Made by a program: the position numbers and the translations under genes
Shown here: piece by piece, positions 8,501-13,269 of the stretch
How positions within the stretch are numbered: position 1 is the stretch's first letter
Layout: every line of letters begins with the position of its first letter
Assembly (NCBI GenBank): GCA_902783305.1
Contig: CACZQU010000223.1
Coordinates: 1 to 13,269, forward strand
Direction of reading: 5' to 3'
DNA length: 13,269 bases
Source: an uncultured Lachnospiraceae bacterium
Lineage (GTDB): Bacteria; Bacillota; Clostridia; Lachnospirales; Lachnospiraceae
The notes under the pieces: model-generated
Database searches by the model: none
Seen by the model: the letters and a program-made list of their open reading frames with translations, nothing else
What the model was told of the DNA's origin: nothing

Positions 8501-9247
8501 CTCCGCCGTGATATTTTCTCCCAGCTGAAGGTAATACACTCTCCCCTTGAAGACTGCATCAGAATATGTCCTGGCTTCCCCGTAGCTGTCCGGAGCGTCA
8601 AACGCAGCCTGCAGCTCTGCCCAGGAACGGATCGGAGCAGCCGTCCGGGCACCCACCATCGCCAGCTCATCCTCCGAAGAGCCCTCTCCTGGCTCAGTCT
8701 CGAAAACGAAAGGCACGGATGAATCCTCCCCGGAGTCCGTAAATTCCGTCACCTCATCCAGATCCCCGTTTTCCGGCTGATCTTCATAGACCGTTTCCTC
8801 TGCTTCCGGGCTGGCCCCATCCGGCCCGGGATCCTCATCATCTGCTGTCTCTTCATATGGAGTCTGGTCCGGATCCGTTACAGAAGGATCTTCGTATACC
8901 GTCTCCTCCGCCTGTGAGGCTCCCGGAACTTCCTCCGGGATCCCCTCTTCCGGGATCTCCGGTTCAACGTATTCTGTTTCTTCTGTTTCAGGGGGATTCT
9001 CTCCTTCAGTGACGTATTCCGGTTTCTCCGGAAGCTCCTGTGAATCTCCTTCTGTCTGCATTTCCGGGTCCACCGAACCCCATTCGTCATCTATGCCGGC
9101 CGGCTCTTCTGTCACGTATTCCAGCGACTGGAAATCCTCCGCAGATACGGGGATCGTCGTTGTATTGGCAATCAGTGCCGCAGACAGCACAACGGACAGA
9201 GCCTGCCGGATCATCTGTAATGATTTTTTCAACTTCTTCTTTACCAT
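2510..9247 (-). CDS. Giant secreted beta-helix/InlB-repeat surface protein (2245 aa)
   Basis: The start ATG 9247 follows AAAGGTAAAGG. Residues 1-36 are a Sec signal peptide, likely cut after VSA36. Residues 37-200 are an acidic, Pro-rich stalk with repeats such as EETVYED (115-120, 150-156). Three right-handed beta-helix-like blocks follow: about 205-500, 567-940 and 1443-1665. They carry LDLNGHT-type strands and many GGGI-V and SGN turns. Four modules with a W/aromatic strand and a Cys pair occur at Cys510/513, 954/957, 1325/1331 and 1762/1765, most ending in Y-T-D-T. A BspA-like Leu-rich segment spans about 1180-1265. InlB-like repeats lie at about 1370-1441, 1807-1878 and 1879-1951. The C-terminal domain (about 1954-2245) is a beta-rich module that I recall from other Lachnospiraceae surface proteins. 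A hydrophobic Gly/Ala helix (1678-1701) interrupts the protein. No LPxTG or other C-terminal anchor is seen. A cell-surface adhesive or glycan-binding role is likely but not shown. Confidence 0.9.
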   Translation of the reverse strand: MVKKKLKKSLQMIRQALSVVLSAALIANTTTIPVSAEDFQSLEYVTEEPAGIDDEWGSVDPEMQTEGDSQELPEKPEYVTEGENPPETEETEYVEPEIPEEGIPEEVPGASQAEETVYEDPSVTDPDQTPYEETADDEDPGPDGASPEAEETVYEDQPENGDLDEVTEFTDSGEDSSVPFVFETEPGEGSSEDELAMVGARTAAPIRSWAELQAAFDAPDSYGEARTYSDAVFKGRVYYLQLGENITAEPGDSELLFSFAKRAVILDLNGHTIDRGLGDAINPLGDGSVIHVEDGTLVLLGQGGEGWLTGGCAIYGGALWINGSGMVILEGVTVSGNQAIRGGGVFVSGSGNLASSESDIENNQATHGGGIFQDNGIVSLLEGTMISGNTASYGSGVCLRGGTCRIPGGSKVMAGEDVFYLDQEDTVLTVTGSLSIDSPYLVSVSDTHSPVITTGYASYHPEGMEDLYFRNPEGKITCLENGEVAFRETHEAEAVWSWNQTTSAAVSLRCIHCGRALSDMVEAEVRGPVPDENGEKLVYIASAQINGVEYTDTVLAPEEEQPRTRIIRSWKELERALNGFGDWVFNEETGEYENLVCLYMDLEADESQGDEALEFKTFTDREAVVLDLNGHTLNRKAGSSGSSWGHAIHIENGILVIRDSAGGGRITGGDGEKAGGIYVEEGSLTLESGEISGNQSFRGGGGVHLHNGSFVMTGGSISDNFSGGEGGGLLLEGGTAELRGSRIDGNYAKWGGGIFVRNGNLQMSGGRVSENTSGYNGAGIYVESGSVCITGGEIIGNKTDRGAEGGGLVAAGGTVELGGGMIAMNEGWVCGGLAADSATVNLYGHPEIYGNSSATDPATADLCLWNPASVLHLTGALEDGVRLPLSVKGSHMEEAVTGYGEYHPDEAPGVHFYSTDPDKVICMQGSSVALKESHDAQISWTWEGYHKAAARMACKDCGEVVWEEDGEITGPVYDGTLGAFTFTAKVVRNPEDGTDPVEYTDTVAVEEEWVKVPESEPAISAKDGGYLYGIREHIEIVIEDTLYRFLEAEDGSVGEPATQAELAFSWFEFDGNQAVRYTGPEKTMQIVEETSGEENDESREEDREKAQEPGDAEEREDTGERQEEPDSRDDGNSGTQENPAESALTTLYGLDALPEGFVILTPKYYTDEAGNAVEITAIGSGEAGADGRFYQSSGFGVVVSESIGAVNANAFAGSGIKELTGNTENLTRIGSRSFADNRATLESLVLGAEKPVTVDPGAFDGYSDAEGPAGLTVYVTHASLLPAGEQGTGENRYLVEYTDAHEFEVDPEKTEWAEDYSTAVLTLRCVRSDICGETHELKDVPVTWKEQEEEILYTASAEYEGETYTDTTTGEKWTVVLLPGNGTGEKTTRKSGIRYTLPDTVEGFEAPEDGMTLVWYTASASYLPGETATLTEEQTVFAAKWTSTWEGVSTRLAAGETVNLYNSITAGETDSYMTIPAGVSSSLNLNGYVVDRHQESAAADGFVFLVEGTLNVTGGGKVKTGLEELGEDAAAAAGSDEAQDVITGGYHTGNGGAFCLGNAASLTLTEVFLYGNHANTGGGIFLSPGSRALICGKVYEDDAKTKSRITHGRAESRGGGCYVSIDAVLRLNGVLIEKNTAGIEGGGIYVEKGGKVEFEGDNKVKNNANDQGKRDNTWLKDLAGVAIIGGIIGGLAYIGFNLFGGSAAGGAAAGAAAAAGSTSLDGGDSDPSKDEEQEKKKCKHTYQELAWEWNSNYTKASVYLNCPQCGDTCKEEGTVSTPSLILYTYYYYATATKNGQTFTSMKTVDPYTVTLKSGDGRSESHSVPHKKSENGSYTLPSCPWTRSGYKFDGWEVNWSTKKPGVSISVSGNTTAEAKWKQQVRITFEKGHEDAKGTMNPVYVDKGEEYKLPECGFTRVNFAFDGWTVSTVEGKKAAGTPVKADRDLTVTANWKGKPVFKGHSLVLTGQIGVTFGIDFQDTEKSPGSYMDFTVHGNSSRVYTRDARDSDDGRKLYTVYVDALMMAETIEAVFHYGDGGSQTIRQEYSVDRYIRYFELHSSSYNTATISLVRAMADYGHFTQPFMADYNGWRYGVDYTTMPTHYASSYDENAVKAAVDNYRLSVDAGSSSLGKVYFSVRLNSETAVTLYLNVKNNVSLSASAVMNGNTFRAVRMVDGSYRLDIEGINASQLADTITVTGNAGGSFTIQISVLAYVRSLLNSKNYAGNKEAKDSVMALYYYYQKTMAFRQS

Positions 9248-9348
9248 TCTGGTTACCTTTACCTTTCAGGCCGTCTGAGACAAGTGGTCTGGTTACCATT
9301 CTGTAATAGTAACATGGTCTGAAACACTCCCGGCGGTTGGATACGGTA

Positions 9349-10128
9349 CTATTTCTGTCTGATATTTTTTGCCCTGCCGCTTCCTTCATCCTGGAAAATC
9401 TGGTCCAGAAGAGTATGATACGCCATGTGCAAAGGTGGTATTGCCGGGGTAATCAGCAGTGATTCCGGCAGCTTCACCCAGGTGAGCAGCGGGAAAAGAC
9501 ACAGATATTTCAGCCTGTATTGCATCCATTCCTGCACCACCCTGGAAGCAGGTATGCTCTTCCCCCGCGGGGCAGGAGTGAGAGATACACCTGGTGTCGG
9601 AGACAGTCCCGGCGTCGGAGTCAATCCCGGTGTCGGAGTCAATCCTCGTACCGGAGCTAATCCCGGTGTCACAGATATTCGCGGTGCCGGGGTGATACTG
9701 ATGACCACTCTCGGCGTAACCGTCGGAGTAGGCCTGATGGTGGTTCTCGAAGAAGAACCGGAGCCGGAGGATACGCCCGACGAGGAGGTGCCTGTGGAAG
9801 GATAACCGGAGCTGTAATTTGAGCTCCCCCCCGAAGTCCCGCCTGAGCTGGTATTCGTGCCTGTGCCGGACGAACCTGAACCGCTCGTACCTGAGGTATT
9901 TCCTCCTGCAGAGCTGCCCTGAGAGCCTGAAGAACCCCCTGTATTGTCATCACCGGATTCCTCCTCATCATCGTAAATCAGCAGTCCGGGAAGTTCATTG
10001 TCATATCGTTCTCCTTCGTATTCCGCTTTTACCGCAAAGCCCGTGTGTATCCCTGACACCAGTCCTGACGCAGGCAGAATAAGTGCCAGAAGCAGGCAGA
10101 TATATTTCCGCTGTTTCAAACGCTTCAA
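9349..10128 (-). CDS. Secreted Ser/Gly/Thr- and Pro-rich protein (259 aa), TTG start
   Basis: The best start is TTG at 10128, 7 bases after AAAGGAGG. It gives a clean signal peptide: MKRLKQRK, a hydrophobic core at residues 9-25, and a likely cut near VKA35. An in-frame ATG at 10215 has no ribosome site and would put 29 unlikely residues before the signal. After an acidic patch (DDEEESGDD, 53-61) comes a low-complexity Ser/Gly/Thr linker (62-128), then Thr-Pro repeats (131-188) built on a TPTPGL unit. The last 60 residues are different: a mildly hydrophobic stretch (206-236) and a charged tail ending NIRQK. No sortase motif is seen. The layout suggests a wall-spanning or O-glycosylatable stalk. 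It lies 101 bases upstream of the giant protein gene and may be co-transcribed with it. I do not recognise a named family. Confidence 0.72.
   Translation of the reverse strand: MKRLKQRKYICLLLALILPASGLVSGIHTGFAVKAEYEGERYDNELPGLLIYDDEEESGDDNTGGSSGSQGSSAGGNTSGTSGSGSSGTGTNTSSGGTSGGSSNYSSGYPSTGTSSSGVSSGSGSSSRTTIRPTPTVTPRVVISITPAPRISVTPGLAPVRGLTPTPGLTPTPGLSPTPGVSLTPAPRGKSIPASRVVQEWMQYRLKYLCLFPLLTWVKLPESLLITPAIPPLHMAYHTLLDQIFQDEGSGRAKNIRQK
9590..9679. repeat. 18-bp tandem repeat coding the Pro-Gly/Thr-Pro stalk
   Basis: Five 18-bp units lie head to tail at 9590, 9608, 9626, 9644 and 9662. The consensus is CCCGGTGTCGGAGTCAAT on the + strand; the last two units are the most diverged. On the coding strand each unit gives six residues of the L-T-P-T-P-G type. 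Unit number is likely to vary between strains by slippage or recombination, changing stalk length. Confidence 0.85.
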
Positions 10129-10159
10129 AGGGGGCCTCCTTTCCGCAGGTTTTGCTGCA

Positions 10160-10194
10160 ATGCTCCACTTGCGGGCAAGCCCGCAGTGAAGCAT
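10160..10194 (-). promoter_or_regulatory. Strong hairpin in the leader of the TTG-start gene
   Basis: Left arm 10160-10176 and right arm 10179-10194 are complementary over about 16 bp, with one G-U pair and one bulged base. In the - strand RNA the top is GCGGGCUUGCCCGC, a very stable CUUG tetraloop. It lies about 100 bases past the GH3 stop and about 23 bases before the AAAGGAGG site of the 259-residue protein. No T run follows on the - strand, so it is not a typical terminator for the GH3 gene. It may protect a processed 5' end or act in the leader. Confidence 0.5.
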
Positions 10195-10272
10195 ACCTTT
10201 TTGCACTGAAGTCATCGATTACTGTCCGGCAGCCGGTATCGTACAAGTTTACGGTTGCAAAGCCCTGCGAAT

Positions 10273-12390
10273 CTAAACCAGCGGAACCGTGACACAGCTG
10301 AGTATCGGTTTTTTGCCTGTGAGGAAGACGCTTCTGTCGTCCGGCTGGGATGTCCCGGTATAGATTTCAAACTGATCCTGGTCAAAAATCTTCTGTCCGT
10401 CCTCATTGACGACCATGAACGCCTCCGCGGGAAGAGGAATCACCACCTCTGCCTTCTCATGCGGCGAAAGTCTGACTCTCCTGAAGCCGAAAAGCTGCGG
10501 ATTGGGAACGGCGAAAGGAGACCTGGTGTTTCTGACATACACCTGGATGACATCCGAAGAGATCCGGTCCGAACGGTTCTCCACTTTTGCCGTTACCTGA
10601 GCCTTCAGCCCCTCCTCCGGAGTCCTCCCGCAGGTGAAGCCGGCGTCCGTCACACACACGTCCCCATAGGTCAGGCCATATCCGAAAGGAAACTGAGCCT
10701 CCTCCTCCATATAGCGATAGGTTCTGCCCTTCATGGAATAATCCGTAAACGCGGGAAGGGAGGAGAGATTCTGATAAAACGTGAGAGGAAGCTTTCCTCC
10801 TGGTTCCTCTTCTCCGAAAAGAACCCTGGCAAAAGCTTTTCCGCCCATCGCACCCGGATACCAGAGCATCATCACGGCATCGAAATGCTCCGCGGCATAA
10901 GACAGATCGATATCGCTTCCCGCCATCAGACACAGAATCACCGGCTTGCCGGCCGCAGCCACTGTCTCCATAAGCTCGGTCTGCACCTGCGGAAGCTGCA
11001 GTCCCTCCTTGTCTCCTGAAGCGTAGCTGTTTCCGGTATCCCCTTCCTCTCCTTCCAGGGTTTCGTCCAGGCCGACGCACAAGAGTACAATGTCGCTGTT
11101 TTCTGCCACAACAGCCGCTTCCGCCAGACGATCCTGCACAGCGGCAAGATGCTCGGTACGGTCACGGAACAGATCACAGCCTATGGAGGTCAGGACGCGT
11201 ACTTTCCCGTCCAGATAATCCTGAATTCCTTCCTGAATGGTCACATAGCGTGAGGCGGTTCCATGGTAATTCCCCACCAGAGCTTCCCTGCTGTCCGCGT
11301 TGGGGCCAATGATGCCGATGGTGTGGAGCTTATCGGCATTCAACGGCAGTATCCCGTTATTCTTAAGCAGAACGAAGCTTTCTGCCGCCGCTTTTTCCGC
11401 CAGAGCGAGATGCTCCGGGCATTCGACCCGGGTATACGGAATCGAATCATATTCGCTGCCGTCAAACAGTCCGAGCATAAACCGGCAGGTAAACAGCCGG
11501 ACAGCTGCTTCGGTGATCGTTTCCTCGGAAACCATCCCCTTCTCATACGCCTTCAGCACATACTGATAGGTGCTGCCGCAGTTCAGGTCGCAGCCGGTAT
11601 TGATCGCAAGCGCAGCAGACTCCACCGGTGTGCTGGTGATCATATGGTTTTCATGAAAATCTCTGATTGCCCAGCAGTCCGAAAGAAAATGACCCTGAAA
11701 TCCCCATTCTCCTCTCAGGATTTCCTGAAGGACAGTGCTCGCGCAGGCGGCCTCCCCGTTTACCCTGTTGTAGGCTCCCATGACCGCTTCCACGCCGGCT
11801 TCCTTCACCAGACCCTCAAAAGCAGGTAGATAGGTCTCCCACAGATCCTTCTTCGACACTTCGGCGTCAAAATGGTGCCTGTCCGCTTCCGGACCGGAAT
11901 GAACCGCGAAATGCTTGGCGCAGGCGGCAGCCTTCATTGTCTCTCCATCCCCCTGCAGCCCTTTCACAAAAGCGACGCCGAGGGATTTCGTCAGGAAAGG
12001 ATCCTCCCCATAGGTTTCATGGCCGCGTCCCCAGCGGGGATCCCGGAAAATATTGACATTGGGTGACCAGAACGTCAGCCCCTTATAAATACCTCTGTCT
12101 CCGTGAGAGGAATACGCATTATATTTCGCCCGGCCTTCCTCGGCTATGACAGAGGAAATCTCCCAGGCCAGCTCCGGGTCGAAGGTTGCGCCAATTCCGA
12201 TTGCCTGGGGAAATACCGTTGCCTGCCCTGCCCTGGCGACACCATGCAGGCCTTCTCCCCACCAGTTATAGTCCGGAATGCCAAGCCTTTTGATCGCAGG
12301 AGCGTCGTACCTGAGCTGGCTGGCCTTCTCTTCTATTGTCATTTTGCTGACCAATTCTTCCGCTTTTTTTCTGGCCTCTTCTCTTTTCAT
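10273..12390 (-). CDS. Glycoside hydrolase family 3, xylosidase/glucosidase type (705 aa)
   Basis: This is a complete GH3 enzyme that removes terminal beta-linked sugars from oligosaccharides. The N-terminal barrel has the family signatures FRDPRWGRGHETYGEDP (115-131), KHF (159-161) and LSDCWAI (236-242). Asp238 is the expected catalytic nucleophile. The SDC-x-AI form and DLNCGSTYQ (268-276) resemble the beta-xylosidase branch rather than classical SDW beta-glucosidases. The C-terminal sandwich domain starts near 335, with the acid/base likely in GLDETLEGEEGD (440-451), Glu446 or Glu448. PGAMGGKAFARVLFGEEEPGGKLPLT (512-537) is also typical, and a fibronectin III-like domain covers about 595-680. 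No signal peptide is present, so it should act in the cytoplasm on imported xylo- or gluco-oligosaccharides. The ATG 12390 has TGAGGAT upstream. No sugar transporter is adjacent. Exact substrate is inference. Confidence 0.95.
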   Translation of the reverse strand: MKREEARKKAEELVSKMTIEEKASQLRYDAPAIKRLGIPDYNWWGEGLHGVARAGQATVFPQAIGIGATFDPELAWEISSVIAEEGRAKYNAYSSHGDRGIYKGLTFWSPNVNIFRDPRWGRGHETYGEDPFLTKSLGVAFVKGLQGDGETMKAAACAKHFAVHSGPEADRHHFDAEVSKKDLWETYLPAFEGLVKEAGVEAVMGAYNRVNGEAACASTVLQEILRGEWGFQGHFLSDCWAIRDFHENHMITSTPVESAALAINTGCDLNCGSTYQYVLKAYEKGMVSEETITEAAVRLFTCRFMLGLFDGSEYDSIPYTRVECPEHLALAEKAAAESFVLLKNNGILPLNADKLHTIGIIGPNADSREALVGNYHGTASRYVTIQEGIQDYLDGKVRVLTSIGCDLFRDRTEHLAAVQDRLAEAAVVAENSDIVLLCVGLDETLEGEEGDTGNSYASGDKEGLQLPQVQTELMETVAAAGKPVILCLMAGSDIDLSYAAEHFDAVMMLWYPGAMGGKAFARVLFGEEEPGGKLPLTFYQNLSSLPAFTDYSMKGRTYRYMEEEAQFPFGYGLTYGDVCVTDAGFTCGRTPEEGLKAQVTAKVENRSDRISSDVIQVYVRNTRSPFAVPNPQLFGFRRVRLSPHEKAEVVIPLPAEAFMVVNEDGQKIFDQDQFEIYTGTSQPDDRSVFLTGKKPILSCVTVPLV

Positions 12391-12476
12391 CTCATATCCT
12401 CATTATGAAACCGGTGACAGGGAATTCTGTAACTGTATGTCCGGCTGAACAATGATGAAATCTCATCCCTGTTCAT

Positions 12477-12512
12477 AAAAGCCCTGTGGCATTATACCGC
12501 AAGGCTTTTTTT
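12477..12512. terminator. Intrinsic terminator with T runs on both strands
   Basis: Arms AAAAGCCCTGTGG (12477-12489) and CCGCAAGGCTTTT (12497-12509) pair over 13 bp with one mismatch and one G-T. The loop is CATTATA. The + strand continues with a run of seven T (12506-12512). On the - strand the stem ends in TTTT followed by ATG. It lies 3 bases after the stop of the 50-codon remnant and about 180 bases after the partial gene at the right edge, so it separates that unit from the GH3 gene. Confidence 0.8.
12491..12496 (-). promoter_or_regulatory. Possible -10 box (TATAAT) for the GH3 gene
   Basis: The terminator loop reads TATAAT exactly on the - strand, about 100 bases upstream of the GH3 start codon. 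No convincing TTGACA-like box is found 17 bases upstream. A second weak candidate lies closer to the gene: TTGTTC, a 17-base spacer, then CAGAAT. GH3 needs its own promoter if the terminator works, but which one is used cannot be told from sequence. Confidence 0.25.
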
Positions 12513-12514
12513 CA

Positions 12515-12667
12515 TCAGGACATCTGGTCATTCTGTATTTTTTCGTTATGGTTCAGCCAGACAGCAACCTTATTCCTGGTATAGTCGTTTCCGTGTTTAT
12601 GCAAACGGTATATCGCAATTGGTTTGCCCAGCTCATCGGCGCCCTGTTTCCGATCTGAAACAGTAGT
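12515..12667 (-). pseudogene. Start-less 50-codon remnant of an unknown gene
   Basis: Between the partial gene and the terminator, a - strand frame of 50 codons reads like real protein. It includes DELGKPIAIYRLHKHGNDYT and then RNKVAVWLNHNEKIQNDQMS, followed by tandem stops TGA TGA. It has no ATG at its head; in-frame TGA and TAA (12668-12673) come directly upstream. The stop is followed within 3 bases by an intrinsic terminator, as at the natural 3' end of a gene. I infer that this is the C-terminal tail of a protein whose front was lost by deletion or replacement. I do not recognise the family. It could also be a small gene using a rare start such as TTG at His-Lys-His, but no ribosome site supports that. 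Confidence 0.45.
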
Positions 12668-12688
12668 TTATCAGGTTACGGTTACGGT

Positions 12689-13267
12689 TCAGCCTGCATA
12701 GAACTCCGTTGTGGTAGGATTCGCCTGAATCAGAACAGAGCTCTGATTGTACACATCCAGCAGCTCGTCGCAGACAGCATGAACCTGATCCAGTGTCGTG
12801 TCACTCAGGTAGATAACCAGTGTGTACTCCTGGCACGGTCTCCCGGAATCGTCAGTCCAGCCGCCCTCAGCTTCCTGAATCGTATATCCGCCAAAGTATT
12901 CAATCAGGATTCCCTTCAAGGTCTCCTTCGCTTCATCCGGAGAAAATACCGGCTCATTCGTCTCCTGGTCATTCGTCCCCAGATACAGCACATACTGGAT
13001 ATCCTCATCGGTCGTTTCGGTCTGGGCCACTTCTGCGGTCTCTTCTGCCTGAGCCGCTTCTTCCGCTTCTGCCGCTGCTTCCGGCTCTGCGGCTTCTTCC
13101 GCTGCTTCCGGCTCTGCGGCTTCTTCTGCTGCTTCCGGCTCTGCGGCTTCTTCAGCTTCCGCTTCTTCTGCAGCTGCTTCAAGCTCTTCGGCTGCTTCAG
13201 CTGCTTCCGGCTCCTCAGCTTCCCCAGTTTCTTCGGTCTGCGCAGGTGTCCTGTCGTCCGCAAGCTC
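12689..13267 (-). CDS. Ala/Glu-repeat protein with a C-terminal alpha/beta domain, 5'-truncated by the window edge
   Basis: The frame is open from the right edge (ELADDRTPAQTEET...) to the stop at 12689-12691, so the start lies outside. An internal GTG at 13030 is not a believable start because the same frame continues upstream with a regular composition. The first 75 or so residues are a low-complexity Ala/Glu/Pro linker built on EAAEEAAEP repeats. The last approximately 105 residues form a compact domain. It starts DIQYVLYLGTNDQETNEPVF and contains FGGYTIQEAEGGWTDDSGRP, YTLVIYLSD and NQSSVLIQ. From memory this resembles DUF3574-like proteins, with a strand, a GGW-x-DD-G turn and a late N-Q-x-S-V-L strand. 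This is a low-certainty match and gives no function. The layout suggests a protein tethered by a flexible linker, perhaps a lipoprotein, but the N-terminus is needed to tell. Confidence 0.85.
   Translation of the reverse strand, partial: ELADDRTPAQTEETGEAEEPEAAEAAEELEAAAEEAEAEEAAEPEAAEEAAEPEAAEEAAEPEAAAEAEEAAQAEETAEVAQTETTDEDIQYVLYLGTNDQETNEPVFSPDEAKETLKGILIEYFGGYTIQEAEGGWTDDSGRPCQEYTLVIYLSDTTLDQVHAVCDELLDVYNQSSVLIQANPTTTEFYAG
13081..13160. repeat. 27-bp tandem repeat coding EAAEEAAEP
   Basis: Units beginning CCGGCTCTGCGGCTTCTT lie at 13081, 13108 and 13135. The first two are 27 bp and nearly identical; the third decays after about 22 bp. They code nine-residue Ala/Glu/Pro units in the linker of the right-edge gene. 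The near identity at the DNA level points to recent expansion, so copy number may vary between strains. Confidence 0.85.
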
Positions 13268-13269
13268 CT

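Larger units (their letters stand above)
12391..12688. other. Longest intergenic stretch (298 bp): contents
   Basis: Besides the remnant and terminator, this region holds a hairpin, CTGTTTC-CGATCT-GAAACAG (12645-12664), just past the stop of the right-edge gene. It also holds an inverted pair, TGTCCGGCTGAAC (near 12437-12451) and GTTCAGCCAGACA (near 12549-12563), with one mismatch, which flanks the terminator. Positions 12391-12476 carry the GH3 leader with a weak promoter candidate. No RNA gene is recognised. Confidence 0.4.

Noticed and set aside
10129..10215. ATG start 29 codons upstream for the stalk protein
   Set aside because: No ribosome site; the extension runs through a hairpin and would bury the signal peptide.
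10255..11019. 254-codon + strand frame opposite GH3
   Set aside because: Antisense to a complete, motif-rich GH3 gene.
12916..13263. Lys/Arg-rich - strand frame
   Set aside because: It is the shifted reading of the Ala/Glu repeats; the frame ending at 12689 has a real C-terminal domain and is open to the edge.

Overview
The window reads as accessory chromosomal DNA of a fairly GC-rich Clostridia species, most likely Lachnospiraceae or a close gut relative. The grounds are a giant Sec-exported surface protein with beta-helix, InlB-type and BspA-type repeats, a xylosidase-type GH3 enzyme, an AraC-family regulator, a radical SAM/SPASM peptide maturase, and strong AGGAGG-type ribosome binding sites. 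The taxonomic call is inference; no rRNA or marker gene is present.

Layout, left to right. The C-terminal part of an AraC-family regulator (+ strand, 3-464) enters from the left edge. It converges on a radical SAM/SPASM protein (501-1886, - strand) across a perfect 13-bp hairpin (460-489). All remaining genes are on the - strand, so transcription runs right to left. In that order they are: an Ala/Glu-repeat protein cut by the right edge (12689-13267); a 50-codon coding-like remnant with no start, ending at a terminator (12515-12667 and 12477-12512); a GH3 glycosidase (10273-12390); a secreted Ser/Gly/Thr- and Pro-rich protein that starts at TTG (9349-10128); a 2245-residue secreted beta-helix protein (2510-9247); a 51-residue peptide with a double-glycine-like motif (2256-2411); a 44-residue Cys-containing peptide (1987-2121); an intrinsic terminator (1934-1978); and the radical SAM maturase.

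The most interesting part is 501-2500. Two small acidic peptides of different leader type sit just upstream of a twin-cluster radical SAM/SPASM enzyme. A strong terminator lies between the second peptide and the enzyme, which is typical of a modified-peptide (RiPP) operon in which precursor is made in excess of maturase. Each peptide gene is preceded by a copy of an approximately 50-bp palindromic element that can fold into a multi-arm structure, and one of these copies is followed by a partial third copy. No transporter or protease for the peptides is visible in the window, and the product is unknown. Whether the giant surface protein belongs functionally to the peptide operon is open; only collinearity and close spacing support it.
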